64,000 bases of DNA from Nonomuraea soli (lineage in GTDB: Bacteria > Actinomycetota > Actinomycetes > Streptosporangiales > Streptosporangiaceae). The stretch is from contig NZ_JACDUR010000006.1 in NCBI RefSeq assembly GCF_013761175.1, positions 1 through 64,000 on the forward strand. Reading direction: 5' to 3'. Positions 1 through 8,987 of this stretch are shown in pieces. A program made the position numbers and the translations under genes. Below the pieces are notes generated by a model, which saw only the letters and a program-made list of their open reading frames with translations, made no database searches and had not been told where the DNA came from. Position 1 is the stretch's first letter; the number at the start of each line of letters is the position of its first letter.

Positions 1-26
1 AACTCCGGCGGATAGTTGTTCGGCAC
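1..26 (-). CDS. 5' end of a gene leaving the window
   Basis: Only the first codons are visible. On the minus strand a GTG at 26-24 is preceded by AAGGAG (38-33) with six bases between, a convincing ribosome binding site. The visible residues are MPNNYPPE. It lies 39 bases after the stop of the NB-ARC ATPase and is probably co-transcribed with it. No function can be assigned from eight residues. Confidence 0.4.
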
Positions 27-65
27 AGTGAACTCCTTCTTCTGGGAACCAGGGTCCCTCAGAGA

Positions 66-1691
66 TCAGGTGTCCATCAAACCGGGGCAAGACCAGGCGG
101 GCAGCAGGCCGGGGTTGAGCTCCTTGTTGTCGGTGTTGAACTCGATCGCCACGCCCAGCAGCGCGCTGGCCTTCTGGAGGTCGCCCTGCAGCAGGGCCGC
201 CGTGCCCTGCATCTTCGACGCCAGGATCACCGCCTTGGAGTCGCCCACCCGCACCGCCTCGGTGCTGCACTGCTCGGCCGCCTGCTGCGCTGCGGCACTG
301 TCGCCCTGGGCGCTGCGCACGTACGACAGCACCCACAACGCCTTGCAGCGTTCCTTGCTCGGCACCGGGTTGGCGCTGAGCGCCCGCTCCAGGTAGGTGC
401 GGCCCTCGCGGACGAACCCGCAGCAGACCCACATGAACCACAACGAGCTCAGCAGCTTCAGCGCCAGCAGGGTCTCGCCGGGCGTGCGCAGGGCGTGCTC
501 CAGCGCGATGCGCACGTTGTCGTGCTCCTGGCGCATGCGCACGAACCAGTAGATCTGCCGCGGCCCCGACCAGGCGTCCTCGCTGCGCTCGGCCAGGCTC
601 AGGTAGTACATCAGGTGCTGATGGCGCATGGTCTCGGTCTCGCCCAGCTTGTCGAGCCACTCCTCGCCGTACTCCGCCAGCGTGTCGATCAGCTTGTAGC
701 GCACGCCCGCGTGATTGCTGCGGATCAGCAGGATCGACTTCTCGACCAGGCCGGTGACCAGATCGGTGATGTCCTCCGAGGCCAGGCGCTGGTCGGAGCA
801 GACGAAACGCGCCGCGTCGAGCTCGAAGTCGCCGGCGAACACGCTCAACCGCGCCCACAGCAGCCGCTCCTCCGGAGCGCACAGCTCGTGACTCCAGCCG
901 ATGGCCGCGCGCAGGGTCTGGTGCCGTGGCAGTGCCGTACGGCTGGCGCCCGCGAGCAGGCTGAAGCGGTCGGCGAGCAGGGCGAGGATCTGGTCGACCG
1001 ACAGGGCACGCAGGCGCACCGCGGCCAGCTCGATCGCGAGCGGGATGCCGTCGAGGCGGCGGCACAGCTCCGCCACCGAGCCGATGTTGGTCTCGTCGAG
1101 CACGAAGTCGGGCACCACGCCGCCCGCGCGGGCCGCGAACAGCTGCACCGACTCGTTGGTGAACAGGCTCTCGGCAGGGTCGTCGCCCGGCACCTGCAAC
1201 GGCGGGATCGGGACCACGCGCTCGTAGGTCAGGTGCAGCGACTGGCGGCTGGTGGCCACGATGCGCAGGTTGGGGCTGGCCTCCAGCAGCTCCTCGACGA
1301 GCTCGGCGCAGCCCTGGATGAGGTGCTCGCACGTGTCGAGGATGAGGAGCATCTCGCGGTCGGCGACCCACTCCGACAGCGTCTCGCCGGCGGCACGGGA
1401 CGACTGGTCGGCGATGCCGAGCGCCGAGGCGATGGTCTGCTTGACCATCCCGGCGTCCTGGAGCCGGGCCAGGTCGGCGAACCAGACGCCGTCGGCGTAG
1501 TGAGCGCGCATCTGATGGGCCAGCCGCAGCACCGTGCGCGACTTGCCGACTCCGCCGATGCCGGTGACGGTCACCAGGCGGGAATCGTTGAGATGCCGCT
1601 TCAACGTGGCGAGGAGGCGGGTGCGTCCCACGAAGCTCGTCAGCTCCGCGGGCAGATTGCCTTCTCTCCGCCAGCCGGACGGGGTGGCCAT
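66..1691 (-). CDS. NB-ARC type regulatory ATPase without visible DNA-binding domain
   Basis: About 541 residues from ATG 1691; an in-frame extension to 1793 exists, but its residues do not look like the family. The start leads directly into NLPAELTSFVGR, the usual entry to the STAND ATPase of AfsR/LuxR-type regulators. Walker A is seen as GIGGVGKS and the Walker B region as LLILDTCEH, followed by a winged-helix-like segment and TPR-like helices (ALWVLSYVRSAQGD). Family members normally carry a SARP domain in front or a LuxR helix-turn-helix behind; neither is present. The last residues (PAWSCPGLMDT) do not resemble the TPR region. The protein therefore looks C-terminally shortened, although the next gene's own RBS follows closely. 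Its role is inferred to be nucleotide-controlled regulation, perhaps through a partner. Confidence 0.8.
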   Translation of the reverse strand: MATPSGWRREGNLPAELTSFVGRTRLLATLKRHLNDSRLVTVTGIGGVGKSRTVLRLAHQMRAHYADGVWFADLARLQDAGMVKQTIASALGIADQSSRAAGETLSEWVADREMLLILDTCEHLIQGCAELVEELLEASPNLRIVATSRQSLHLTYERVVPIPPLQVPGDDPAESLFTNESVQLFAARAGGVVPDFVLDETNIGSVAELCRRLDGIPLAIELAAVRLRALSVDQILALLADRFSLLAGASRTALPRHQTLRAAIGWSHELCAPEERLLWARLSVFAGDFELDAARFVCSDQRLASEDITDLVTGLVEKSILLIRSNHAGVRYKLIDTLAEYGEEWLDKLGETETMRHQHLMYYLSLAERSEDAWSGPRQIYWFVRMRQEHDNVRIALEHALRTPGETLLALKLLSSLWFMWVCCGFVREGRTYLERALSANPVPSKERCKALWVLSYVRSAQGDSAAAQQAAEQCSTEAVRVGDSKAVILASKMQGTAALLQGDLQKASALLGVAIEFNTDNKELNPGLLPAWSCPGLMDT

Positions 1692-1799
1692 GGGCAGCCT
1701 CACGGGGGTAGGCGACACCTGCCAGGGCATCGTACCTCGCGGCGGATGTCCTCTTCTTGATCTCAGGTACGTATTTGTTCCACCGGATAGCATGAATGC

Positions 1800-1922
1800 G
1801 TGAGTGAACTTCTACCCGAGCAGACCTCGGACGACCGCGATCTCGGCTGGGGCGACTGGCGCTCCTCGCTCGACGACGCCGACGCCTTCTACCTGGAGAA
1901 CAAGCCGCCGCACTGGGGCTGA
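1800..1922 (+). CDS. small acidic conserved protein (40 aa)
   Basis: GTG at 1800 opens a 40-residue reading frame beginning MSELLPEQTSDDRD and ending ENKPPHWG. It is very acidic, rich in Asp and Trp, and has no membrane segment. I recall similar short actinobacterial proteins with an N-terminal LLPEQT-D-D and a C-terminal KPPHW, of unknown function. It ends 5 bases before the CGNR gene and points the same way, so the two are probably one transcript. No clear Shine-Dalgarno precedes it and translation may be leaderless. Confidence 0.7.
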   Translation: MSELLPEQTSDDRDLGWGDWRSSLDDADAFYLENKPPHWG

Positions 1923-1927
1923 ACCCT

Positions 1928-2473
1928 GTGGACGTCACCCATCACCTGACGATCGCGCTCGACGCCGCCATCGCGCTGGCCAACACCTTCGGCACGGCCC
2001 ACCGGCAGGGACGCGCGCCCGCCGCCGTCTCCCCGATGGAGGTCGACGCCGCGCTCCGCCTGGCCACCAGGCGCGTACCCGAGATCACCGCACAGGTCCT
2101 CGAGGCCTACCGCGACGGCGGGACGCGCCTCTACCTCGCCCTCGAACACGTGGCGGCCGGCGACGAGGACGCCGCGGCCGGTCACATCAACGAGCTGTTC
2201 GAGCGCACCCACGCCGCACCCCGGCTGGTGCGCCACGACGACGACCCCTGGCACCTGCACTTCGCCGTCCCGGGGCCCGCGGCGCTGCTGGCCGACATGG
2301 CCACCGCGGCGGGCATGCTGATCGGCAGCGCCGAGGCCGGACGGCTGCACGTGTGCGGCGCCGAACGGTGCGACAACCTCTTCCTCGACTCCACACGGAG
2401 CAGGACCAGGCGCTTCTGCTCCACGTCGTGCCAGAACCGGATGAAGGTGGCCGCCTTCCGCAGTCGCGCGTAA
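1928..2473 (+). CDS. CGNR zinc-finger / ABATE-domain protein
   Basis: 181 residues from GTG 1928. The C-terminal quarter has the CGNR-type finger: C-x4-C, then TRSRTRRFCS-x2-C, followed by QNRMKVAAFR. The family's usual CGNR is CQNR here. The N-terminal two thirds match the ABATE (stress-induced) region by layout: helical, with an RLYLALEHVAAGD segment. These proteins are taken to be DNA-binding regulators; the target is unknown. It follows the 40-aa protein by 5 bases. The next gene, an MFS exporter, begins 26 bases downstream on the same strand and may be controlled by it. Confidence 0.85.
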   Translation: MDVTHHLTIALDAAIALANTFGTAHRQGRAPAAVSPMEVDAALRLATRRVPEITAQVLEAYRDGGTRLYLALEHVAAGDEDAAAGHINELFERTHAAPRLVRHDDDPWHLHFAVPGPAALLADMATAAGMLIGSAEAGRLHVCGAERCDNLFLDSTRSRTRRFCSTSCQNRMKVAAFRSRA

Positions 2474-2499
2474 CTGTCTTAAGGGCTAGAGTCGGTTAC

Positions 2500-3843
2500 A
2501 TGACTCGGCGCTTCCTCCTGCTCTGGCTCGGCAACACCGCGGGCACGTTCAGCATGGTCCTCTTCCCCGTGCTGCTGGCCATCGCCGTGCTCGACGCCGG
2601 CGCCGACGCCGCCGTCCTGGGGGCCGCCCTGGCCGCCAAGACGGCCGGGTTCCTGCTCGGCACGCCCGTCGGCGGCGTGCTGGCCGACCGGCGGGCCCCG
2701 GGGCGCACCCTCGGCGTCGCCGGGCTCATCGCCGCCGCGGGCACCGCCGGAGTGGCGTGGTTGCTGGAGGGCCAGCTGTGGGCGGTCGTCGCGGCCGCGC
2801 TCGTCGCCGGGGTCGGGCAGGGGCTCTACCGGCCCGCCTTCCAGGCCGCCGTGGCCGCCGCCGTCGCCGAGGAGGCGCGGCAGCGGGCCAACGCGTTGTC
2901 GTCGATGAGCGGGCGCATCGTCTCGATGGCCGCGCCGGGACTGGCCGCCACGATCAGCGTCGTGGCCGGGGCTCGGGCGGTGCTGGCGGTCTCGGGCGCG
3001 TTGTGGCTGCTCACCGCCCTCGGCAGCGGCCTCCTCCGCCGCACGGCCACTCAGCCCACCGCCACGCCCGCCATGACCGCCGCGCCAGCCGCCTCGTCGC
3101 GCGGCCGCGTCGCCTTCTTCCGCCGGGCCAGCGAGGAGGGCTCCGGCGCGGCCCGGCGTGAGCGGTCCGGCGCCCGGGGGGCCGCGTCCTTCTGGGAAGG
3201 CGTCCGGGAGGCGCGCAGGCACCGCTGGTTCTTCCCCGGCCTGGTCGCCCTCGCGATCCAGGCCGCCGCCGGGTTCTCCGCGACCCAGGTGCTCCTGCCC
3301 ACGATCTCCCGATCCGGCTTCGGCGGCGACGCCCTGCTCGCCTCCGCCCTGACCGCCACCACCGTCGGCGCTCTGGCCGGAGCCCTGCTGATGATGCGAT
3401 GGAAACCGCCGGCCCCCGGCTGGACCGCGCTGCTCGGCCTGTCCGCCTACGGCCTGGCCCCGCTCTCGCTCGTCCTGCCGCCCAGCGTCCCCACGGTGAT
3501 CGCCGCCTACGCGGTGGCCGGATTCGGCTCCTCGCTGTTCAACATCACCTGGTTCACCGCCACCCAGCGCGAGGTGCCGCCGCACCTGCTGGCACGGGTG
3601 TCGGCGGTCGACTTCCTCGTGTCGTACGGCCTGGCGCCGCTGGGATTGCTGGCCGTCTCCCCGCTGACAGAGCTCGCCGGAGCGCCCGCCGTACTCCTCG
3701 GGTGCGGCCTGCTGTGCCTGCTGTCACCCCTGGCCGTCATGCTGGTGCCGACGACCAGGGGCTTCACGGGCCCGGCCCGCTACGACACCACGTCCTTGTG
3801 GCGGAACCGCCGGAAGGACAGCGCGATGAGCAGCGCCGCGTAG
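2500..3843 (+). CDS. MFS transporter (efflux type)
   Basis: 447 residues from ATG 2500, with about 12 hydrophobic helices. The N-terminal half carries the loop 2-3 element GGVLADRRAPGR, a form of the MFS motif A. A Ser/Arg-rich central loop (about residues 185-225) separates the two bundles. The architecture matches drug or siderophore exporters of the enterobactin-exporter type, but no substrate can be read from sequence. The last about 21 residues (from RYDTTSLWRN) are encoded antisense to the end of the downstream permease: the two genes converge and overlap by 64 bases. The extension past GFTGPAR is therefore probably non-functional tail. Confidence 0.88.
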   Translation: MTRRFLLLWLGNTAGTFSMVLFPVLLAIAVLDAGADAAVLGAALAAKTAGFLLGTPVGGVLADRRAPGRTLGVAGLIAAAGTAGVAWLLEGQLWAVVAAALVAGVGQGLYRPAFQAAVAAAVAEEARQRANALSSMSGRIVSMAAPGLAATISVVAGARAVLAVSGALWLLTALGSGLLRRTATQPTATPAMTAAPAASSRGRVAFFRRASEEGSGAARRERSGARGAASFWEGVREARRHRWFFPGLVALAIQAAAGFSATQVLLPTISRSGFGGDALLASALTATTVGALAGALLMMRWKPPAPGWTALLGLSAYGLAPLSLVLPPSVPTVIAAYAVAGFGSSLFNITWFTATQREVPPHLLARVSAVDFLVSYGLAPLGLLAVSPLTELAGAPAVLLGCGLLCLLSPLAVMLVPTTRGFTGPARYDTTSLWRNRRKDSAMSSAA

Positions 3844-4616
3844 GTGATCGAGATCGCCACCCCCTTGGCCATGCCGCTGTAGTCGGGCTCGGGCGCGATC
3901 GCGTCCAGCCAGGCGTTGTTCCAGAACGTCGGGAGGAACTCCCTGATCACCCCCAGCGCCTCGACGGCCTGCAGGATCTGGCAGACGATCCACAACCCGA
4001 CCGCGCCGCCCACCGCGCCCAGCGGCGAGTCGGTCATGGTCGACAGCAGGAACGCCAGCGCGCCCGTGACCAGCTGGCACACCAGCGCGTAGCCGATGAC
4101 GATGGCGAAACGCGGCAGCGCGTCCATGGCCGGGATCGTCTCGCCCGTGCCGGGCACCTGGATGTCGTCCCAGCCGAACGCCAGTGTCCCGGCCAGCAGC
4201 GCCATCAACGGCATGCTGATCACCGCCGCCGCCGCGTAGCCCATCGCCACGATCAGCTTCTGCCGCAGCAGCCGGTCACGCGGCACCGGCGCGGCCAGCA
4301 GGTATCTGAGCGACGACCAGTTCGCCTCGCTGGCCACGGTGTCGCCGCAGAACAACGCCACCGCGACCACCAGCAGGAACACCGAAACCGACAGCGAGAA
4401 GGCGGCGAAGTTCAGCGCGCCCGCCGAGGCCAGGTCGGAGATGCGCAGCGCGTTGCCCGGGTTGTTCGACTGCGGGCCCACCTTGAACGCGATCACCAGG
4501 ATCCACGGCAGGGCCAGCATCAGCCCGAACATGACCATCGTGCGGCGGCGCTTGAACTGCCGCACGATCTCCACCCGCAGCGGCAGCGTCTTGTTCGCCG
4601 CGTATGTGGTGCTCAC
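3780..4616 (-). CDS. ABC-2 type transporter permease
   Basis: 278 residues with six predicted membrane helices and no signal peptide. The N-terminal amphipathic stretch (LRVEIVRQFKRRRTMVMFG) followed by ALPWILVIAF is typical of ABC-2 permeases, as is the segment WSSLRYLLAAPVPRDRLLRQK, the coupling region. It lies 64 bases downstream of the S15/ABC-ATPase fusion on the same strand and is the obvious membrane partner of that ATPase. Substrate unknown; ABC-2 exporters of this kind often move drugs, lipids or peptides. Confidence 0.88.
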   Translation of the reverse strand: MSTTYAANKTLPLRVEIVRQFKRRRTMVMFGLMLALPWILVIAFKVGPQSNNPGNALRISDLASAGALNFAAFSLSVSVFLLVVAVALFCGDTVASEANWSSLRYLLAAPVPRDRLLRQKLIVAMGYAAAAVISMPLMALLAGTLAFGWDDIQVPGTGETIPAMDALPRFAIVIGYALVCQLVTGALAFLLSTMTDSPLGAVGGAVGLWIVCQILQAVEALGVIREFLPTFWNNAWLDAIAPEPDYSGMAKGVAISITYAALLIALSFRRFRHKDVVS

Positions 4617-4680
4617 ACGCCCTCCTTCGTCGGGCGTGCGAGCATGCTCGCTGTGTTCATTGGTTCACTCGCAAGCTCGC

Positions 4681-7206
4681 TCACTTTTCCCCGATCAGGT
4701 CCAGGAACACGTCCTCCAGGCGAGGTCCGTGCCCGTTGGAGGTGGCCAGCAGGCGGGCCACCGGGCCCTCGCTGACCAGCTTGCCGCGGTGCATCACCAC
4801 GACGTGGGAGCAGGTCTGCTCCACCTCGGCCAGCAGGTGACTGGAGACGATCACCGTGCGGCCGTCCTGCGCGTAGCGCTTGAGCACCTCGCGCATCTCC
4901 CTGATCTGGGGCGGGTCGAGCCCGTTCGTCGGCTCGTCGAGCACCAGCAGGTCCGGCAGGCCGAGCATCGCCTGGGCGATGGCCAGCCGCTGGCGCATGC
5001 CCTGCGAATACGTGCGCACCGCCCGGTTGATCGCGTTGCCGAGCCCGGCGATCTCCAGCGCCTCGTCGAAATGCGCCTCGCTCGCCGGACGGCCCGTCGC
5101 CGCCCAGTACAGGTCCAGGTTCTCCCGCCCCGACAGGTGCGGCAGGAAACCGGGACCCTCCACGAAGCTGCCCAGCCTCGACAGCACCGGCGCGCCGGGC
5201 GTGACCTCCTCGCCGAAGATCCTGATCGTGCCGCCGTCGGGGTGGATCAAGCCCATCATCATGCGCATCGTGGTCGTCTTGCCCGCGCCGTTCGGCCCCA
5301 GCAGGCCCAGCACCTGGCCCTGCTCCACGCGGAACGACAGGTCGTCGACGGCCTTGAAGCCGTTGCTGTAGGCCTTGGTCAGGCCGGTGATCTCCAGCGG
5401 CACGTCGCTGGCCGTACCCGCCCGGGCCCTGCGGGTCCGGCCGGTGGCCAGCACGGCCGCCGCCACCACGATGGCGGCCAGCGGCATCGCCCACACCCAC
5501 CACGCCAGGCCGGGCGGCGGCTCCGACAGGCCCTTCACGCTCGGTACGGCAAGCGCCGGGTCCGCCAGCGCCACCCGGTAGGAGGCGGGCTCAGCCGGAG
5601 TGGAGAACCCCATGTCCGTGGTCGTCAGCGCCAGCCTCATCCGGTGCCCGGCCGGGAACAGGTAGTCCACGACCGGCAGGGTGATCGTCGCCTCGACGCT
5701 GTCGGCGCCCTCGGGGATCGTCACCTTGACCGGGGAGATCTGCCCGGACGGCAGGTTCGGGGGCTGCAGCGAGTCGGAGACGTCGTAGAGCTTGCCGAAC
5801 AACGTCACCTCGCCCTTGCCGTACACCCTGATCTTCGCGCTCGCCCCGCCGGTCAGCTGCAACGGCCGGGTCAGCGGCGCCGACTCGAACACCGCGCTCT
5901 GGCCCGGCATGTCGAGCGACACGCTCAGGTTGCTCTGGCCGCCACCGCCGCTGCCGCCCCCGCCGAGCAGGCCGCCCACACCGGGCACGGTCGAGATCGA
6001 CGGAGGTGTGCCGCCCGGCGGATTGACGATGTTCTGCTCGGGACCCCGCAACTCGACCGGCGTCGTCATCGTGCCGCTCAGGCCCGGGTACTGGGCCGTC
6101 TCCGGGTGCAGCCTGATCCGCTGGCGCGTGCCCGGGTCACGGCCGCCGTCACGCGTCACGCTGAACGCCGGGCCCTCGGGCTGAGGCTGCTGCTTCAGCC
6201 AGCGGTCCAGCCAGCCCAGCGTCTTCTCGTAGAGGTAGTCGACCTCGCCGTTGCCGCCGTCGTGACCGCCGTCGAACCACATCACCTGCACCGGACCCGC
6301 GACCGCGCGGGCGTTGCCGTCGGCCTGCGCCAGCGTGAACAGCGAGTCACGCTGGCCCTGGATGAGCAGCGTCGGCGCCTTGATCCGGCCCTGGACGCTC
6401 ACCGGGCTCGACTTGCGCAGCAGCGCCACCGCCTCAGGCGTCGCCTTGCCCGTGCTCGCGATCTGCTGGTAGACGTCGCAGATCTCCGGCAGGAACCGGC
6501 CGCACCTGGCCTCCTCCGGGCTCAGCGGCTGCACCTGCCGGTTCAGCGCCTCCAGCCCGCCCTGCAGGCCGCTGCCCTGGGCGATGCCGCCCCTGCCGAA
6601 GAAGAAGCCCGCCCACGCCTTCTTGAACACCCCCGACTCCGGGCCCTGGCCGGTGCCGTTCGGGAACAGCGCGTCGGCCAGGTCGTACCAGGTGATCTGG
6701 GGGACGATCGCATCCACCCGGTCGTCGTAGGCGGCCGTCATCAGCGAAATCGCCCCGCCGTACGAACCGCCCGCCATGCCGACCCTCGGGTCGCCCTCCT
6801 TGTCGAGCAGCACCTCCGGCCGCTTCGCCAGCCAGTCGATGAGCTGCTTGACGTCCTTGACCTCGTAGTCGGGCGAGTTCAGGGCGATCTGGCCCGTCGA
6901 CTTGCCGAAGCCCCTCGCGGACCAGGTCAGTACGGCGTAGCCCGCCTCGGCCAGTTGCCTGGCCTGGTTCCTCATGCTCTCCTTCGCCGAGCCGAAGCCA
7001 TGGGCCAGCAGGACGGCGGGCGCCTTGCCTCCTTGCGCGGGAGGGAAGAAGGTGGTGTCCAGGTCGACCTTCTGGTCGTCGTTCGGGCCGTCGACGACGG
7101 TGATCCGTTGCTCCTGGCCCTGGACGCCCGGTCCAGACGGCCACACCAGCCACACCGTGACACCGAGCACGGCAAGTGCCACGACCAGCGCGGCCATGCG
7201 TTTCAT
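4681..7206 (-). CDS. fusion: S15/CocE-type alpha/beta hydrolase + ABC transporter ATPase
   Basis: 841 residues. An N-terminal signal-anchor (residues 5-21) is followed by an alpha/beta hydrolase of the X-Pro dipeptidyl-peptidase/CocE class: oxyanion-side LLAHGFGSAK, nucleophile elbow GMAGGSYGG (Ser148), acid region QRDSLF and histidine in WFDGGHDGG. The all-beta C-terminal XPP domain follows. A second membrane helix (about 569-589) then leads into a complete ABC ATPase (about 604-841): Walker A GPNGAGKTT (Lys643), signature SQGMRQ, Walker B LLVLDEP and switch SSH. The two helices would place the hydrolase outside and the ATPase inside the cell. With the downstream ABC-2 permease it forms an exporter that may process its cargo or a neighbouring substrate; this is inference. 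Confidence 0.88.
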   Translation of the reverse strand: MKRMAALVVALAVLGVTVWLVWPSGPGVQGQEQRITVVDGPNDDQKVDLDTTFFPPAQGGKAPAVLLAHGFGSAKESMRNQARQLAEAGYAVLTWSARGFGKSTGQIALNSPDYEVKDVKQLIDWLAKRPEVLLDKEGDPRVGMAGGSYGGAISLMTAAYDDRVDAIVPQITWYDLADALFPNGTGQGPESGVFKKAWAGFFFGRGGIAQGSGLQGGLEALNRQVQPLSPEEARCGRFLPEICDVYQQIASTGKATPEAVALLRKSSPVSVQGRIKAPTLLIQGQRDSLFTLAQADGNARAVAGPVQVMWFDGGHDGGNGEVDYLYEKTLGWLDRWLKQQPQPEGPAFSVTRDGGRDPGTRQRIRLHPETAQYPGLSGTMTTPVELRGPEQNIVNPPGGTPPSISTVPGVGGLLGGGGSGGGGQSNLSVSLDMPGQSAVFESAPLTRPLQLTGGASAKIRVYGKGEVTLFGKLYDVSDSLQPPNLPSGQISPVKVTIPEGADSVEATITLPVVDYLFPAGHRMRLALTTTDMGFSTPAEPASYRVALADPALAVPSVKGLSEPPPGLAWWVWAMPLAAIVVAAAVLATGRTRRARAGTASDVPLEITGLTKAYSNGFKAVDDLSFRVEQGQVLGLLGPNGAGKTTTMRMMMGLIHPDGGTIRIFGEEVTPGAPVLSRLGSFVEGPGFLPHLSGRENLDLYWAATGRPASEAHFDEALEIAGLGNAINRAVRTYSQGMRQRLAIAQAMLGLPDLLVLDEPTNGLDPPQIREMREVLKRYAQDGRTVIVSSHLLAEVEQTCSHVVVMHRGKLVSEGPVARLLATSNGHGPRLEDVFLDLIGEK

Positions 7207-7410
7207 GCGGAGACTCTATGAGGAGTTGCTGAGAAAACCCTGAGACGGGGATCTTGGTGCCCTTCCCGCCTTCCCGCCCCCCGCCCGCCCACCCGCCCGC
7301 CCCCGGTCCTCACTTCGGCCGGGGGCCTCTGGCAGTACCCGTCCGTTGTGGGGGGTGTGACAGGGTGTCTCGCGGCGAGTGCACCCTTCCTCCCGGACCC
7401 TGGAGGTCAC

Positions 7411-7743
7411 ATGGCTGTCGACGACGTCCGATGGTTCGGAGGGACGACCACTGGCCCTACCGGATCAACGAATTTTGGTATCACGTTCGTCCGCGGAAGG
7501 CCAGCCGCAGAGGTCGCGGCCCTCGCTTGCGAAGTCGGCAAGGGCCACATGGAGGCGGAGAATGCGGGACAGCAGTGCATTGCCACGATCATCGACTGTG
7601 GCGGCCAGGGCGCGATCATGCTCGAATTGGGTGGTCCAGCCCCGGATAGAGCAAGAATCTGGTGGAGGCTCTCTCTCAAGGGATCCGGATCGCGCAAGGT
7701 CCTCTTCAGGCCCGCCAATCGTGTCGTTCACCGCGGTACATGA
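7411..7743 (+). CDS. hypothetical protein (110 aa)
   Basis: ATG 7411 is preceded by GGAGG (7402-7406), the best start in the frame. The product reads MAVDDVRWFGGTTTG then a TNFGITFVRGRPAAEVAALA segment, which loosely resembles the opening of DUF6461-type actinobacterial proteins; I cannot confirm that. No membrane helix or known catalytic motif. It stands alone, converging with the esterase gene. The upstream gap (7207-7410) is C-rich and holds only a weak hairpin. Confidence 0.5.
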   Translation: MAVDDVRWFGGTTTGPTGSTNFGITFVRGRPAAEVAALACEVGKGHMEAENAGQQCIATIIDCGGQGAIMLELGGPAPDRARIWWRLSLKGSGSRKVLFRPANRVVHRGT

Positions 7744-7782
7744 CACCGATTCAGCCGCTCCCCAGCTTCCCGGCACGCTCGT

Positions 7783-8886
7783 TCAGCTCCGCTGAGTGGT
7801 CTCCAGCACCACCCGCAGTACCGCGCCCGCGCTGTCGAAGTCGGGCCGCAGCCGGTTCTTGGTGATCGCGAACGCCACCCCGCTGCCCGTGTCCCCGCAC
7901 GCGTAGCTCCCGCCGACCCCGCCCACCCCGAACAGGTTCGGCGATGGGAAGCCCGGCAGGCCCACCGAGAACCCGAGCCCCCACGTGGTCGGGAAGCCGA
8001 ACACCTCGTCCACTCCCGTCGCCGAGGTCTCGGAGGCCAGGCGCAGGGCTTCGGGTGACAGCAGGCGCACGCCGTCGACCTCGCCGAGCAGGGCCGCGTA
8101 GAGCCTGGCCGCGGCGCGGGCGGTGGCCTTGCCGCCCGCCGGGATGTCGGCGGACAGGATGTCGGCCCGGCGGTCCCACTCGGCGGTGGGGAACAGCGCC
8201 GCCGGTGCGGCCCTGAACATCGGCAGGTCGGGCGGCAGCATCGTCATCTGCTCGGTGGTCCCCGGCAGGTCCTCGAGGCGGGCGAGGCGGTGGTGCTCGG
8301 AGGCGGGCATGCCGAAGTACAGTTCGTCGGCCACGCCCAGGGGCTCGGCCACCTCCTCCCGCAGGACCTGGGAGAGGCGTTTGCCGGTGGCGAGGCGGAC
8401 GACTTCGCCGAGGATGTAGCCGAAGGTGATCGCGTGGTAGCCGATCTTGGTGCCGGGCTCCCACCACGGGCGCGAATCGGCGACGGCCGCGCACATCTTG
8501 TCCCAGTCGCACAGGTCCGCCAGCGTCGTGTCCTGTGGCACGCCCGGCACGCCGGCCGTGTGGTCGAGCACGTGCCGTACGGTGACCCGCTCCTTGCCGT
8601 GCGCGCCGAACTCGGGCCACAGCTCGGCGATGGGCGTGTCGTAGCCGAACAGCCCGCGCTCGACGAGCATGTGGACGATCGTGCTGGTGGCGGCCTTGAC
8701 GACGGAGAAGCAGTAGAAGGGCGTCTCCGGGGTGACCGTACGGCCGGCGGCGGGGTCGGCCAGGCCCGCGACGGCGTCGGCGATCTGCTCGCCGTGGCGG
8801 TAGACCGACACCTGCAGCCCCTGCTCGTCGCCGGATTCGACGAGCCGGTCGATGGTCTCCTGCACGAGTTTCTGTACATCGCTCAT
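7783..8886 (-). CDS. serine hydrolase of the beta-lactamase/EstB family
   Basis: 367 residues from ATG 8886; in-frame residues further upstream are not conserved-looking. The S-x-x-K motif is SVVK (Ser61, Lys64) in FYCFSVVKA. The second motif is YHAI in GTKIGYHAITFGYILG. The third-motif region is GVGGVGGSYACGD near the C-terminus. This pattern is that of class C beta-lactamase-like esterases and DD-peptidase homologues (Pfam Beta-lactamase), usually cytoplasmic when, as here, no signal peptide exists. Likely reaction: hydrolysis of small esters. It is divergent from the LysR/hydrolase fusion, with about 100 bases between the starts. Confidence 0.85.
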   Translation of the reverse strand: MSDVQKLVQETIDRLVESGDEQGLQVSVYRHGEQIADAVAGLADPAAGRTVTPETPFYCFSVVKAATSTIVHMLVERGLFGYDTPIAELWPEFGAHGKERVTVRHVLDHTAGVPGVPQDTTLADLCDWDKMCAAVADSRPWWEPGTKIGYHAITFGYILGEVVRLATGKRLSQVLREEVAEPLGVADELYFGMPASEHHRLARLEDLPGTTEQMTMLPPDLPMFRAAPAALFPTAEWDRRADILSADIPAGGKATARAAARLYAALLGEVDGVRLLSPEALRLASETSATGVDEVFGFPTTWGLGFSVGLPGFPSPNLFGVGGVGGSYACGDTGSGVAFAITKNRLRPDFDSAGAVLRVVLETTQRS

Positions 8887-8987
8887 GCGTTCACCGTGGC
8901 ACGCGGTGCGCGCGCGGGGGAAAGGCCGAGTGGGCATCGCGGTCATGCGGCCGCCGCATGACGGCCTGCCGGTGCGACAATCGCGGT

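Noticed and set aside
66..130. Frameshift explaining the odd end of the NB-ARC ATPase
   Set aside because: An alternative frame does stay open past 66, but it runs over a good RBS and GTG of a new gene at 26; the evidence for a sequencing or natural frameshift is too thin.
1804..2499. Long upstream extension of the MFS gene frame
   Set aside because: The residues are Arg/Pro/Thr-rich, out of frame with the clear 40-aa and CGNR genes on the same strand; the MFS protein starts naturally at 2500.
7300..7325. CCCCCGG...CCGGGGG hairpin as terminator of the S15/ABC region
   Set aside because: It lies upstream of that gene's start, in C-rich sequence that forms such pairs easily; no gene ends there.
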